From JAIRMO01 sp046533115 (GTDB lineage: Bacteria > Spirochaetota > Spirochaetia > Treponematales > Breznakiellaceae): 64,000 bases of DNA. The stretch is from the NCBI RefSeq assembly GCF_046533115.1, contig NZ_JAJQRC010000004.1, forward strand, positions 89,156 to 153,155. Reading direction: 5' to 3'. The position numbers and the translations under genes are program-made. How positions within the stretch are numbered: position 1 is the stretch's first letter; each line of letters begins with the position of its first letter. Below, in pieces: positions 8,194 through 17,229 of this stretch. A model generated the notes under the pieces. That model searched no databases and had not been told where the DNA came from. It was given only the letters and a program-made list of their open reading frames with translations.

Positions 8194-10338
8194 CTACAGT
8201 ACCACCGTGGAGAAGGGGGGCGCCCGGCTGAGGACCTGGGCAACCCGAAGGTGTTCCGGGAGGAGGAGGCCGGGGTCCTCTTCCAGCATGGCAAAGGCGT
8301 CGTTCCGGGCCCGCTCCAATTCCGCGGCGTCCCTGAGGGGATCGGCTATCCCCAGGGAGAGGTAACCCGACTGTTCGATCCCCGCGATCTGCCCCGGCCC
8401 CCGGAGCTTCAGATCCTCTTCGGCGATGATAAAACCGTCGGAATTTTCCAGCATTACCTTGAGCCGGGTCTTGCCGTCCTCGGTGAGTTCCTCGGAGTAG
8501 ACCAGAAAGCAGTAGGCCTGATCCGGCCCCCGGCCGACCCGGCCCCGGAGCTGATGGAGGGCGGAAAGGCCGAAACGTTCGGCATGTTCTATGACCATAC
8601 AGGTAGCGTTGGGGACATCCACCCCAACCTCCACCACACTGGTAGCCGTCAGGATCCGTATGCTCCCCCGGCGGAACTCATCCATGATCCGCCGTTTTTC
8701 CTCCTCATCAACCCGGGAATGTATGAGGGCTGTGGGGTATTGGGGAAAAATCTCTTTACCCAGCCGTTCCGCCATGGATACCGCGTCTTTAAGGTCCTTG
8801 GTTCCGTTGACCTCGATCAGGGGATACACAAAATAAGCCTGACGACCTGCGGCCAGTTCCTGCCGTACGAAATCATAGACCTTGTCCTCGTTGGATTCCC
8901 GGGCCAGGTGGGTCTTTACCGGTTTCCGCCCCGGAGGCAGGTCCCGGATGATCGATACCTCCAGGTCTCCAAAAACCGTTAGCGCCAGGGTCCGGGGGAT
9001 GGGGGTGGCGCTCATCATGAGGAGGTCCGGAGTTCCCGGAGACGATAGGGAGGATTGTCCCTTGGCCATGATCAGGGATCGCTGGATCACCCCAAAGCGG
9101 TGCTGCTCGTCCACCGTGACCAGCCGGAGGTTTTTATAGATCACGTCCCGTGAAAAAAGGGCATGGGTACCGATAACCAGATCTATTTCCCCGGCTGCCA
9201 GGGCCTTGAGCAGGGAGGAACGGCCCGCTGCCTTGAGGTTTCCCGTGAGGAAGGCGGGTCTGACCCCCAGGGGCTCCAGGAGGGCTCCGGCATTTTCCGC
9301 GTGCTGCCGGGCCAAAAGCTCCGTGGGGGCCAAAAGGGCGGCCTGTCCCCCGGCTTCCACCGCCCCCAGGGCGGCGAGGAAGGATACCAGGGTTTTTCCG
9401 GACCCCACGTCCCCCTGGAGGAGCCGGGCCATGGGAAAGGGCCCGGTCATATCCCGGTTGATTTCGGCGATCGCCTCAGTTTGTCCGGGAGTAAGGGAAA
9501 AGGGCAGTCTTTCCAAAAGCTGCCGCTGGAGGGGAGAAAACTCCCCCTTATTCCCTGGTCCCAGACCCTCCCGTCTCACGCTCCCACCGGTACTACACCG
9601 TTCCAATGCCCGCTTGCCCACCAGTACTTCCAGGTAGAAAAATTCCTCGTAGATCAGGGTTTTCCGGGCCAGGTCCAGCTCCTTTTGGGAAGCGGGAAAA
9701 TGGATGGCCCTGACGGCCTGAGCCTTAGCCGCCAGGCCGTCCCGCAGGATAATCCCCGGCGGTAGTTCGTCTTCCAGGGGCGCCGCATACTGGTCCAGGG
9801 CCTGCCGGACGAGGCGCCGGAGCATACCCTGGTTGAGTCCGGCGCTAAGGGGATAAATGGGGAGGATACGGCCAAAGTTACGGCTTTGAAAGCGGCCGGG
9901 TCCGTTTTCAGCCCCCGGGGAGGCGCCCTGATCCAGGGCCTCTATCTCAAAGGCCGTGGATTGGATATCCCCGTATTTATAGTAGAACCGGCCCCAAAGG
10001 CGGTAGTAGTTCCCGATGATAAGTTGTTTTTCCAGAAAGGGACGGTTAAAACAAACCAGAACCGCCCGGGCGGTATGATCCTCCACATGAACCTTGAGGG
10101 TCTTCATCCGGCCGAACCCAAACCAGTCGTGGGCCAAAACCTGGACTACGGTGCAAACCGAGGGGAAATTTTTATAATCCTTAAGGGGTATTTCCCGGCT
10201 TCGGTCCTCCCAATCCCGGGGATAATGGCAGAGGAGGTCCGCGACGCTGGTGATCCCTATCCGGGCAAGGGTGTGGATCGATTTGGGGCCCACCCCCCGG
10301 ACATGATCGATCGTCGCGGTAAGTTCCCGGAGAAACAT
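8194..10338 (-). CDS. recG: ATP-dependent DNA helicase RecG
   Basis: The 714-residue protein fits RecG, which remodels stalled forks and branch-migrates Holliday junctions. It has the N-terminal wedge/OB region (about 1-200, starting with a helix-hairpin-helix-like VRGVGPKSIHTL), helicase Walker A GDVGSGKT, the DEQHRFGV box, SATPIPRTLAL, and the C-terminal QLRGRVGRG and LRGPGQIAG motifs. Length is normal. It starts 9 bases after the YggT gene, so yggT-recG is probably one transcript, perhaps from dnaE. Confidence 0.95.
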   Translation of the reverse strand: MFLRELTATIDHVRGVGPKSIHTLARIGITSVADLLCHYPRDWEDRSREIPLKDYKNFPSVCTVVQVLAHDWFGFGRMKTLKVHVEDHTARAVLVCFNRPFLEKQLIIGNYYRLWGRFYYKYGDIQSTAFEIEALDQGASPGAENGPGRFQSRNFGRILPIYPLSAGLNQGMLRRLVRQALDQYAAPLEDELPPGIILRDGLAAKAQAVRAIHFPASQKELDLARKTLIYEEFFYLEVLVGKRALERCSTGGSVRREGLGPGNKGEFSPLQRQLLERLPFSLTPGQTEAIAEINRDMTGPFPMARLLQGDVGSGKTLVSFLAALGAVEAGGQAALLAPTELLARQHAENAGALLEPLGVRPAFLTGNLKAAGRSSLLKALAAGEIDLVIGTHALFSRDVIYKNLRLVTVDEQHRFGVIQRSLIMAKGQSSLSSPGTPDLLMMSATPIPRTLALTVFGDLEVSIIRDLPPGRKPVKTHLARESNEDKVYDFVRQELAAGRQAYFVYPLIEVNGTKDLKDAVSMAERLGKEIFPQYPTALIHSRVDEEEKRRIMDEFRRGSIRILTATSVVEVGVDVPNATCMVIEHAERFGLSALHQLRGRVGRGPDQAYCFLVYSEELTEDGKTRLKVMLENSDGFIIAEEDLKLRGPGQIAGIEQSGYLSLGIADPLRDAAELERARNDAFAMLEEDPGLLLPEHLRVAQVLSRAPPFSTVVL

Positions 10339-10347
10339 GGAAAACCG

Positions 10348-10947
10348 TCAAAGGGGAAGTGAAATCAGCAGGATCAACACCTGGTTAAGGACAAGCCCCA
10401 GGCCGATTCTGAGGATCACCAATACCCCCAGGGAGACCAGGAGCCCCGTAAGGTAATTCACCAGCCGGTTTCTAAAGATGATCCGATTTATCCGATACAG
10501 GACAGGCTGGGAAATAGTGTCGATGATCCGCCAAAAGACGCCGTATATGTTCCGGTTGGTAAGGTAGGCCACCAGCCGTAATACCAGGATAAGGATAAAA
10601 AAACCCAGGATAAAGGAAGCCGCGGACCAGAGGGCGGAAAGGGCCAGGGCCAGGATGAACCCCAGGGTGATCCGGCCGTAACGCCCCAGGGTGGTGAAAA
10701 TATTGTTCACCAAGGAGAGGACCGCCAGGGCCGCAATGGGGGAGAGGTCGAAAACCCGGGTTTGCAGGAAAGGGAAGCGGCGGAACCAATTAAGGTAAGG
10801 ATCGGTCACGGCACAGAGGATATCATAGGGCTTCCCGTATCGGGCTCCGCTGAACCAGGTCAGGAGGATCCTGATAAAAATGAGGAGGATGTATACTCCG
10901 GTTATCCCCCCCAGAATATTCATACCCATCCGGACTATATTTTGCAT
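10348..10947 (-). CDS. YggT family membrane protein (two YggT units)
   Basis: The 199-residue membrane protein has two tandem YggT-like halves, each a pair of transmembrane helices followed by a conserved loop: TDPYLNWFRRFPFL in the first, TISQPVLYRINRIIF in the second. YggT proteins are integral membrane proteins often linked to cell division or envelope functions; the biochemical role is unsettled. The ATG at 10947 has GAAGGAG upstream. It sits between dnaE and recG on the same strand with short gaps. Confidence 0.85.
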   Translation of the reverse strand: MQNIVRMGMNILGGITGVYILLIFIRILLTWFSGARYGKPYDILCAVTDPYLNWFRRFPFLQTRVFDLSPIAALAVLSLVNNIFTTLGRYGRITLGFILALALSALWSAASFILGFFILILVLRLVAYLTNRNIYGVFWRIIDTISQPVLYRINRIIFRNRLVNYLTGLLVSLGVLVILRIGLGLVLNQVLILLISLPL

Positions 10948-11014
10948 AACAGTCTCCTTCTATCTATATGCTAGCGAATTCCGGCCTGCCGCCCCAACCC
11001 GATTCCGGGGCGGT

Positions 11015-14000
11015 TCATTCCGGCCATACTTCAACAACCCCGGCGCAATGGGTCAGGGCGTTGAGGTGGGTCGTATCCGCGGCGGCGCTTATCTGGGTCG
11101 CGGTACGGATCACCGTTTCCCCGCCGGAGGCGGGGACATGGATAAACACCGAACAGGGGCCGGGGTTTTCAAAAAGATAATCCCGCAAGGGGTAGAGGGT
11201 TTCTTCCCCGGCCACCTCCCGGGGATTAAGCCGTATATGGACCTCCCGAAAGGCGCTTTCCGCGGACTTTTTCTCCCCGGAACTACCCGTTTCAGCCTGA
11301 GAAACCTCGTTTTTTTCCCCATTCCGCCGGGCGCTTTTTACCATTTTTTCCAAATCCGGCAGGCTGCTTACCAGGAAAGCCGGACGATCCCGTTTTTGTT
11401 CCCCTGATCGGTCAATCCGTCCCCGGACGGCGAGTTTGTCGTCGGAATGGATCTTATCCCGATGAGCCGCCCATTCCTTGGGGAAAAAGACCAGGTCAAT
11501 CTCGCCGTTATAATCCATCAGGGTAACGAATCCCATTTCCACCCCCTTTTTGGTCATCTGGGGCCGTATGGTTTTGACTATGCCGATGAGGGTATACGTC
11601 CCGTCGGGGGAGTTCTCCGGATGGGCCAGATCCACCGTTACCTCCTGCCGCCAGACTTCCCGGTAATCATCCAGGGGATGGCCGGAGAAATAAAACCCGA
11701 GCAGTTCCTTTTCTATCGTCAGCTGCTGCATCCGGTCCCATTCGGGGAAGGGTTTATAGGCAAAATCAGGGTACTCCTTTTCGCCGGTGTCCTCAAAAAG
11801 GCTGGACTGACCGTATTTTTTATCTTCCTTTCTATTTTGGGCGTAATCCACGGCCTGCTCCAGATTCCCCACCAGGACCGCCCGGGACAAGCCGAAACCG
11901 TCAAAGGCCCCGGTTTTTATCAGGAGTTCCACCACCTTTTTACCCACGGTTTTGATATTCACCCGGTCCAGGAAGTCCATAAAGTCCCGGTAGGGCCCGT
12001 CCTTACGGCAGTTGACAATTTCCTCCGCCGAAGCGGCCCCCAGGCCTTTGATCCCCAAAAAGCCGTAAACGATCCGGCCGTCGGCCACAGTAAAATAGGG
12101 TCCCGACCGGTTGATATCCGGGGGATCCAGGACCAGGCCCATCCGCCGGGCCTCGTCGATATACTCCGGAAGCTTATCGACGCTGGCGATCTCGTTGGAA
12201 AAGTTCGCCGCCATAAACTCCGCGGGAAAGTTGGCTTTAAGGTAGGCGGTTTGATAGGCAAGGATGGCGTAAGCCGCGGAATGACTCTTGTTAAACCCGT
12301 ACCCCGCAAAGGGAATAAGGATCTCGAAGATCCGGTCCGCGTCCTTTTCAAGAAATCCCCGGGCCTTGGCGCCGGCGATAAATTTGGCCTTTTCCTTCTT
12401 CATCTCCTCCAGTTTTTTCTTCCCCATGGCCCGGCGGAGGATGTCCGCCTGCCCCAGACTGTATCCGGCGATGGTTTGGGCCACCTGCATGACCTGTTCC
12501 TGGTAAACGATAACCCCATAGGTTTCTTTTAAGATGCCCTCCAGGGAAGGATCGGGATACACAATAGTCCGCCGCCCCCATTTGGAATCCACGAACTGGT
12601 CGATATTATCCATGGGGCCCGGCCGGTAGAGGGCGTTTAAGGCGATAAGATCCTCAATACTGGTGGGCCGGGCCTTTTTTAACACCTTTTGCATCCCCGC
12701 GGATTCAAACTGGAAAACACCGGCGCTTTTCCCTTCCCCCAGCATGACAAAGGCGGCTTGATCGTCTTCGGGGATTTGGGCGATATGGAAATCGGCATAA
12801 TCCCCCCCCCGCAGCCGGATCAACTCCTCGCTATGCCGGATCAGGGTGAGGGTTTTAAGCCCCAAAAAGTCCATTTTCACGAGGCCGCAGGCTTCGATCT
12901 GGTCCATGGTGAACTGACTGGCCACCCCCTGGGTCTTGGGGTCCCAGTAAAGGGGTACATAGTCGGTGAGATCCGTTTTGCCGATAACGATCCCCGCAGC
13001 GTGGAGGCTGCTGTTCCGGTTTTTCCCCTCCAGTCTCCGGGCCATGGCAAAAAGCTCCCGGTAGCGGGAGTCCTGTTCCTTTTCCCGCAGCTTCGGCTCC
13101 ACCTCAAAGGCCTTGTCCAGGGTTATTTTGGGATCCTTGGGGACAAGATTGGCGATCAGCTCCGATTCCCCCAGGGGTATATCCAGGGCCCGGGCCACAT
13201 CTTTAATCGCCGCCCGGGCCTTGAGGGTCCCAAAGGTGATAATCTGGGCCACCCGGTTGCTGCCGTATTTTTTGGTTACATAATCAATCACCTCCCCCCG
13301 CCGCTCATAACAGAAGTCCACGTCAAAGTCCGGCATGGATATCCGTTCGGGGTTGAGGAAACGCTCAAAAAGCAGGTTGTATTTGAGGGGATCAATATCG
13401 GTAATTCTGAGGGAATAGGCCACGATGGACCCTGCCCCGGAACCCCGGCCGGGTCCCACGGGGATATCCTGTTCTTTGGCCCAGTTGATAAAGTCCCAGA
13501 CAATAAGGAAATAACCGGTAAAGCCCATTTTGATGATCACATCCAGTTCGTACTCCGCCCGTTGCCGGATTTCCCGGGAAGCTCCGGGGTACCGCTGTTC
13601 CAGTCCCTTCATGGTCAGGGCCCGCAGGTACTCGTCGGCGGAGGCATACCCCGGGGGGATCTCAAAATCCGGCAAAAGCGGGCCCGGTTGGGGGATTTCG
13701 GCATTACACCGTTCCGCTATCTCCAGGGTGTTCCGGACGGCCTCAGGGTATTCCGGGAAAAGGGCTGCCATTTCCTCCCCGGTTTTAAAATAAAACTCAT
13801 CGGTTTCAAACCGCATCCGTTTTTCTTCGTTCCGTTTTTTCTTGGTGGCTACACAGAGGAGCAGGTCCTGCACCGGGGCATCTTCCCGTTCCAGGTAGTG
13901 GATATCGTTGGTTGCGACCAGGGGTATGCCGGTACGCCGGGAAATTTCGGCGATCACCGGATTCACCTGTTTCTGCTCCGGCAGCCGGTGATCCTGGAGT

Positions 14001-14527
14001 TCCAGGAAAAAATTGTCCTCCCCCAGAATCTCCCGGAACCACCGGGCCCGTTTTTCCGCTTCGTCAACCCGGCGTTCCATGATAAGGCTGGGGATCTCCC
14101 CAGCCAGGCACGCCGAAAGCCCGATAAGCCCCCCAGGATACCGTTCCAACAGTTCCTTATCTATCCGGGGCTTGTAATAAAACCCCTCCGTAAAAGAATA
14201 GGAGGAGAGTTTTATTAAATTCCGGTATCCCTCCCCATTGGCGGCAAGGAGGACCAGGTGGTAATATTTGTTTTTATACTCGCTGCCCTTCCGTTCTGTC
14301 CGGCTTCCCGGGGCCATATAAAATTCACTGCCGATAATCGGGTGGATATTGTTTTTTTCGCAGGCCTTTTTGAATTTCAGTACCCCAAAAAGGTTCCCGT
14401 GGTCGGTTATCGCCAGGTGTTTCATTCCCAGGGAGGCGGCCTTAGCCGCCAAGCCTTCCACCGAGGCGGCGCCGTCCAGCAGGGAATAGTCCGAATGGAC
14501 ATGGAGATGAACAAAATCACTCATCAT
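11015..14527 (-). CDS. dnaE: DNA polymerase III alpha subunit
   Basis: The 1170-residue protein is the replicative polymerase DnaE. It begins with the PHP domain motif HLHVHSDYSLLDGA and contains the polymerase catalytic motif MPDFDVDF. Further conserved segments are GPGRGSGAGSIVAY, GRPGPMDNI-like LYRPGPMDNID, YQEQVM and the fingers region FNKSHSAAYA. A C-terminal OB fold follows (GIVKTIRPQMTKKG). Length and order fit DnaE type 1, not PolC. Two Met codons begin the frame and either could be the start. The yggT and recG genes follow on the same strand. Confidence 0.96.
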   Translation of the reverse strand: MMSDFVHLHVHSDYSLLDGAASVEGLAAKAASLGMKHLAITDHGNLFGVLKFKKACEKNNIHPIIGSEFYMAPGSRTERKGSEYKNKYYHLVLLAANGEGYRNLIKLSSYSFTEGFYYKPRIDKELLERYPGGLIGLSACLAGEIPSLIMERRVDEAEKRARWFREILGEDNFFLELQDHRLPEQKQVNPVIAEISRRTGIPLVATNDIHYLEREDAPVQDLLLCVATKKKRNEEKRMRFETDEFYFKTGEEMAALFPEYPEAVRNTLEIAERCNAEIPQPGPLLPDFEIPPGYASADEYLRALTMKGLEQRYPGASREIRQRAEYELDVIIKMGFTGYFLIVWDFINWAKEQDIPVGPGRGSGAGSIVAYSLRITDIDPLKYNLLFERFLNPERISMPDFDVDFCYERRGEVIDYVTKKYGSNRVAQIITFGTLKARAAIKDVARALDIPLGESELIANLVPKDPKITLDKAFEVEPKLREKEQDSRYRELFAMARRLEGKNRNSSLHAAGIVIGKTDLTDYVPLYWDPKTQGVASQFTMDQIEACGLVKMDFLGLKTLTLIRHSEELIRLRGGDYADFHIAQIPEDDQAAFVMLGEGKSAGVFQFESAGMQKVLKKARPTSIEDLIALNALYRPGPMDNIDQFVDSKWGRRTIVYPDPSLEGILKETYGVIVYQEQVMQVAQTIAGYSLGQADILRRAMGKKKLEEMKKEKAKFIAGAKARGFLEKDADRIFEILIPFAGYGFNKSHSAAYAILAYQTAYLKANFPAEFMAANFSNEIASVDKLPEYIDEARRMGLVLDPPDINRSGPYFTVADGRIVYGFLGIKGLGAASAEEIVNCRKDGPYRDFMDFLDRVNIKTVGKKVVELLIKTGAFDGFGLSRAVLVGNLEQAVDYAQNRKEDKKYGQSSLFEDTGEKEYPDFAYKPFPEWDRMQQLTIEKELLGFYFSGHPLDDYREVWRQEVTVDLAHPENSPDGTYTLIGIVKTIRPQMTKKGVEMGFVTLMDYNGEIDLVFFPKEWAAHRDKIHSDDKLAVRGRIDRSGEQKRDRPAFLVSSLPDLEKMVKSARRNGEKNEVSQAETGSSGEKKSAESAFREVHIRLNPREVAGEETLYPLRDYLFENPGPCSVFIHVPASGGETVIRTATQISAAADTTHLNALTHCAGVVEVWPE

Positions 14528-14682
14528 AACCTACTTTACCCATATATTTCTTCATATAATAGAAAAACCCCCTCCAAAATGCCGAAAATAAGGGGAGGGA
14601 ATCCGCTTGGTTCGAACGGCTTTCCTTCCTAAGCATATATATGATAGTATCATATAAACAATATTATATGAAGGAGTAATAT
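14528..14682. promoter_or_regulatory. Divergent promoter region between dnaE and the V4R gene
   Basis: The 155 bases separate two divergent genes. They contain an inverted repeat CCCCTCC / GGGGAGG around 14570-14600 and AT-rich palindromes close to the V4R start (ATGATAGTATCAT, and CATATAA / TTATATG). AAGGAG precedes the ATG at 14683. The palindromes could be operator sites; no regulator can be named. Confidence 0.4.
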
Positions 14683-15219
14683 ATGGCAGAAAATGACAAT
14701 AGAAAATACAAATTTTCTTGGGAGAATACGGTAGGGGCTGATATGCAGGTGGCCCGTCCCCATCTTGGCCCTTCTACCAGGATCGAGACTTACCGCTTGT
14801 TTCAGTTTACCCTTCGGGATGTACTGGAACAGCATTATGGTACGGAAATGGCGGATAATATTTTCCGGGAAGCGGGGAGCATCGCGGGCCGCGCCTTTTT
14901 TGATAAATTTCTCAGCGATGCCAAAGATACGTCTTCCCTGGCCAGTCTGATCCAAAAATCATTTAACGACTTTGGAATCGGTATTTTCCGGGTAGAAACC
15001 GCTAATCCCGATAAGGGACACTTCATTTTTACCGTGGACGAGGACTTGGACTGTTCGGGCCTTCCGGATACTTCCGATGTTATCTGTGTATACGATGAGG
15101 GGTTCATTCAAGGGATATTGGAATCCTTTAGCGGAAAAGGTTTTGATGTCCGGGAGATTGACTGCTGGTGTACCGGCTCCCGAACCTGCCGCTTTGAAGC
15201 AAAGGGTAGGGCTTCTTAA
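14683..15219 (+). CDS. V4R domain protein (small-molecule sensor)
   Basis: The 178-residue soluble protein ends in a V4R (4-vinyl reductase-like) domain: CVYDEGFIQGILESFSGKGF, then FDVREIDCWCTGSRTCRFE with the cysteine cluster typical of the family. V4R domains bind small ligands, for example in phenol-sensing XylR/DmpR and in BchJ. The N-terminal half (YRLFQFTLRDVLEQHYG) is the usual helical lead-in. The ligand is unknown. The diguanylate cyclase gene starts 11 bases downstream, so the protein probably gives it a ligand input. Good AAGGAG site six bases before the ATG. Confidence 0.8.
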   Translation: MAENDNRKYKFSWENTVGADMQVARPHLGPSTRIETYRLFQFTLRDVLEQHYGTEMADNIFREAGSIAGRAFFDKFLSDAKDTSSLASLIQKSFNDFGIGIFRVETANPDKGHFIFTVDEDLDCSGLPDTSDVICVYDEGFIQGILESFSGKGFDVREIDCWCTGSRTCRFEAKGRAS

Positions 15220-15230
15220 AAGAAAATTTC

Positions 15231-16229
15231 ATGGACGAAAAAGAATATCTTGCTCTGGAGCATATAAAAAAGCTCCTGAAGGATAATGTGATTCCACCCC
15301 TGGAGGGAGATTTGGCGGAATTACCCCTCTTGCAGGATATTCATAATGATCTTAAGGCTATTCGGGAAATTACTTATTCTTTTTCCATGGGAGACCTTTC
15401 ACCCGCAATTAAAATCCGGGGAATTATTCCCGGTTGCTTAAAGACCCTTCAGGCCCACCTCAGACACCTGATTTGGCAGGTTCAGATGGTGGAACAGGGG
15501 GATTTTACCCAACAGGTTCAATTTTTGGGGGAATTCTCCGCCGCCTTTAACAGCATGGTCCGCCAATTTGACGCCACCCTCAAGACATTAAAACAGAAGG
15601 AGGAGGCCCTGACTGCCCTGGCGGACGGCCTCCGAAACGAAGTGACCAGCCGGGATTCCACGGTGGAAGCCCTTCGGGAAAGCGAATCCCAGTTTAAATA
15701 CCTTGCCAGCCATGATCACCTAACCGGGGCCTTGAACCGCCGTTCCTTTATGGATCGGGCCATTATAGAACTGTCCGCCTCCATAAACCATAACACCCCC
15801 TGCAGTCTCGCGATGATGGACATCGATCACTTTAAAAAGTTTAACGATACCTATGGCCATCAGGCGGGAGATGATGTCCTGCGCCATGTGGTAGGGGTTA
15901 TTTCATCCCTCCTGCGAAAAAATGATTTTTTAGGCCGGTATGGGGGGGAGGAATTTATCTTTTATTTTAGCCATGTGGATAAGAGTACCAGTATCGCCAT
16001 AGCAGAACGGGTTCGGGAGGCCATTGCCACAACCCCGATCCGGCTTAAATCAGGTCCTGTTACCATAACCGCCAGTTTTGGGATCGCCACCTTTCAGGAT
16101 AGTGACAATCCCGAGGAAAAAAATGATCTTGAAACCTGTATCCACTACGCGGATATTGCTTTATATCAGGCAAAAAAAGGGGGAAGAAATAAAGTCGTCT
16201 GTTTTTCCAAAGAAATGGCCGATGTTTGA
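15231..16229 (+). CDS. Diguanylate cyclase (GGDEF) with HAMP-like region
   Basis: The 332-residue soluble protein makes cyclic di-GMP. Residues about 60-130 resemble HAMP-type helices (MVEQGDFTQQVQFLGEF), followed by a coiled coil and a GGDEF domain from about 165. The active loop is intact (GGEEF at 238-242), with DHLTGALNRR at its start and the metal site MMDIDHFKKFND. An inhibitory I-site RKND sits at 229-232, exactly five residues before GGEEF, so product feedback is likely. There is no transmembrane segment; the input is probably the V4R protein encoded 11 bases upstream. CheY and CheX genes follow. Confidence 0.92.
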   Translation: MDEKEYLALEHIKKLLKDNVIPPLEGDLAELPLLQDIHNDLKAIREITYSFSMGDLSPAIKIRGIIPGCLKTLQAHLRHLIWQVQMVEQGDFTQQVQFLGEFSAAFNSMVRQFDATLKTLKQKEEALTALADGLRNEVTSRDSTVEALRESESQFKYLASHDHLTGALNRRSFMDRAIIELSASINHNTPCSLAMMDIDHFKKFNDTYGHQAGDDVLRHVVGVISSLLRKNDFLGRYGGEEFIFYFSHVDKSTSIAIAERVREAIATTPIRLKSGPVTITASFGIATFQDSDNPEEKNDLETCIHYADIALYQAKKGGRNKVVCFSKEMADV

Positions 16230-16279
16230 CACGCTGCTAACAATCGGAGAGATGTTTTGCTTAATAACTGGGAGGATAT

Positions 16280-16648
16280 ATGAAGACAGTATTGGTGGTA
16301 GATGATTCCCGTATCATGAGAAACATCGTAAAAAATACCTTTTCTCTTATGAAAATTCCCTGCCAATATGTGGAAGCGTCCAATGGACGGGAGGCTTTAC
16401 AATTACTGGCAAGCCAAAAAATAGATCTAGTGCTGTTGGATTGGAATATGCCGCAGCTTTCGGGGATAGATTTTCTTAAAACAATCCGGGCCAAAGAGGA
16501 GTATAAAAACCTTCCGGTGATCATGGTGACCAGCGAAGCCGCCCGGTATAATGTAATTGAAGCGTTAAAAAACGGAGCCACCGATTATATCATTAAACCG
16601 GTAAACGAAAAAAATTTCAAGGAAAAATTGTCAAAAATAATTATATGA
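16280..16648 (+). CDS. cheY: CheY-like single-domain response regulator
   Basis: The 122-residue receiver domain has every key residue: acidic pair D8/D9, phospho-acceptor D54 in LLDWNMP, the Thr in MVTSE and the Lys in YIIKPV. There is no output domain, so it acts by protein contact, as CheY does at the flagellar switch. It is encoded 101 bases before cheX and near a membrane CheA-like kinase, a likely phosphate donor. Whether it is the main chemotaxis CheY or a paralogue for this cluster is not visible. AGGAGG-like site upstream of the ATG. Confidence 0.88.
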   Translation: MKTVLVVDDSRIMRNIVKNTFSLMKIPCQYVEASNGREALQLLASQKIDLVLLDWNMPQLSGIDFLKTIRAKEEYKNLPVIMVTSEAARYNVIEALKNGATDYIIKPVNEKNFKEKLSKIII

Positions 16649-16749
16649 TCCGGTTCCAGAATTCATTTTTTTTGAAACCGGCATGGAGGCAGGCGCTTAT
16701 GCCCCAAATTAAGCCTATCCGCTTGTTCATTTATAGTTAAGGGGAAACC

Positions 16750-17226
16750 ATGGAAAAGTATATCCAACCCTTTGTCGGGGTATGTAAAAACGTGTTTAAA
16801 GAATTTGTGGGCGATGAACCCTCGGCGGATCGTCCCTATTTCGCAGAGAAAGAAAACGTTACTGACTGGGATATTTCCGCGGTAATCGGACTTACCGGAG
16901 AAGCCCGGGGGGCGGTGGTTATTTCGATGAAAACATCCCTTGCCCTTATGATTACCGATATCCTCACCGGGTCCAAACATACCGAATTGGACGACGAAAC
17001 GGTGGACGCCATTGGAGAAATTGTCAATATTATCGCGGGAAACGTAAAAAAGGAGCTGGAGGAATCATTCCGGCTTATCATATCCCTGCCAACCATTATA
17101 CAGGGTAAGGAGCATGTAATAACCTGGCCGAGCGGTCATACCCGGATTATTTGCATCCCCTTCAACATATTTGAGAACCAAACCTTTATCCTTTCGGTGG
17201 CCATTGAATCATTAAAAGGTGACTAA
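16750..17226 (+). CDS. cheX: CheY-P phosphatase CheX
   Basis: The 158-residue protein has the CheX fold signature with the catalytic ExxN pair, E90 and N93, in DAIGEIVNIIAGNVKKEL. CheX removes the phosphate from CheY and is the typical CheY phosphatase of spirochaetes. Flanking segments (GLTGEARGAVVISM, SLPTIIQGK) also match. It is encoded between cheY and a CheA-like kinase gene that starts 3 bases after its stop, so phosphatase and kinase are almost certainly co-translated. Confidence 0.9.
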   Translation: MEKYIQPFVGVCKNVFKEFVGDEPSADRPYFAEKENVTDWDISAVIGLTGEARGAVVISMKTSLALMITDILTGSKHTELDDETVDAIGEIVNIIAGNVKKELEESFRLIISLPTIIQGKEHVITWPSGHTRIICIPFNIFENQTFILSVAIESLKGD

Positions 17227-17229
17227 CCC

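Noticed and set aside
12689..14218. A 509-residue open frame on the plus strand opposite dnaE
   Set aside because: It lies entirely within dnaE, is rich in Gly, Pro and His as expected of an antisense shadow, and has no known motif.
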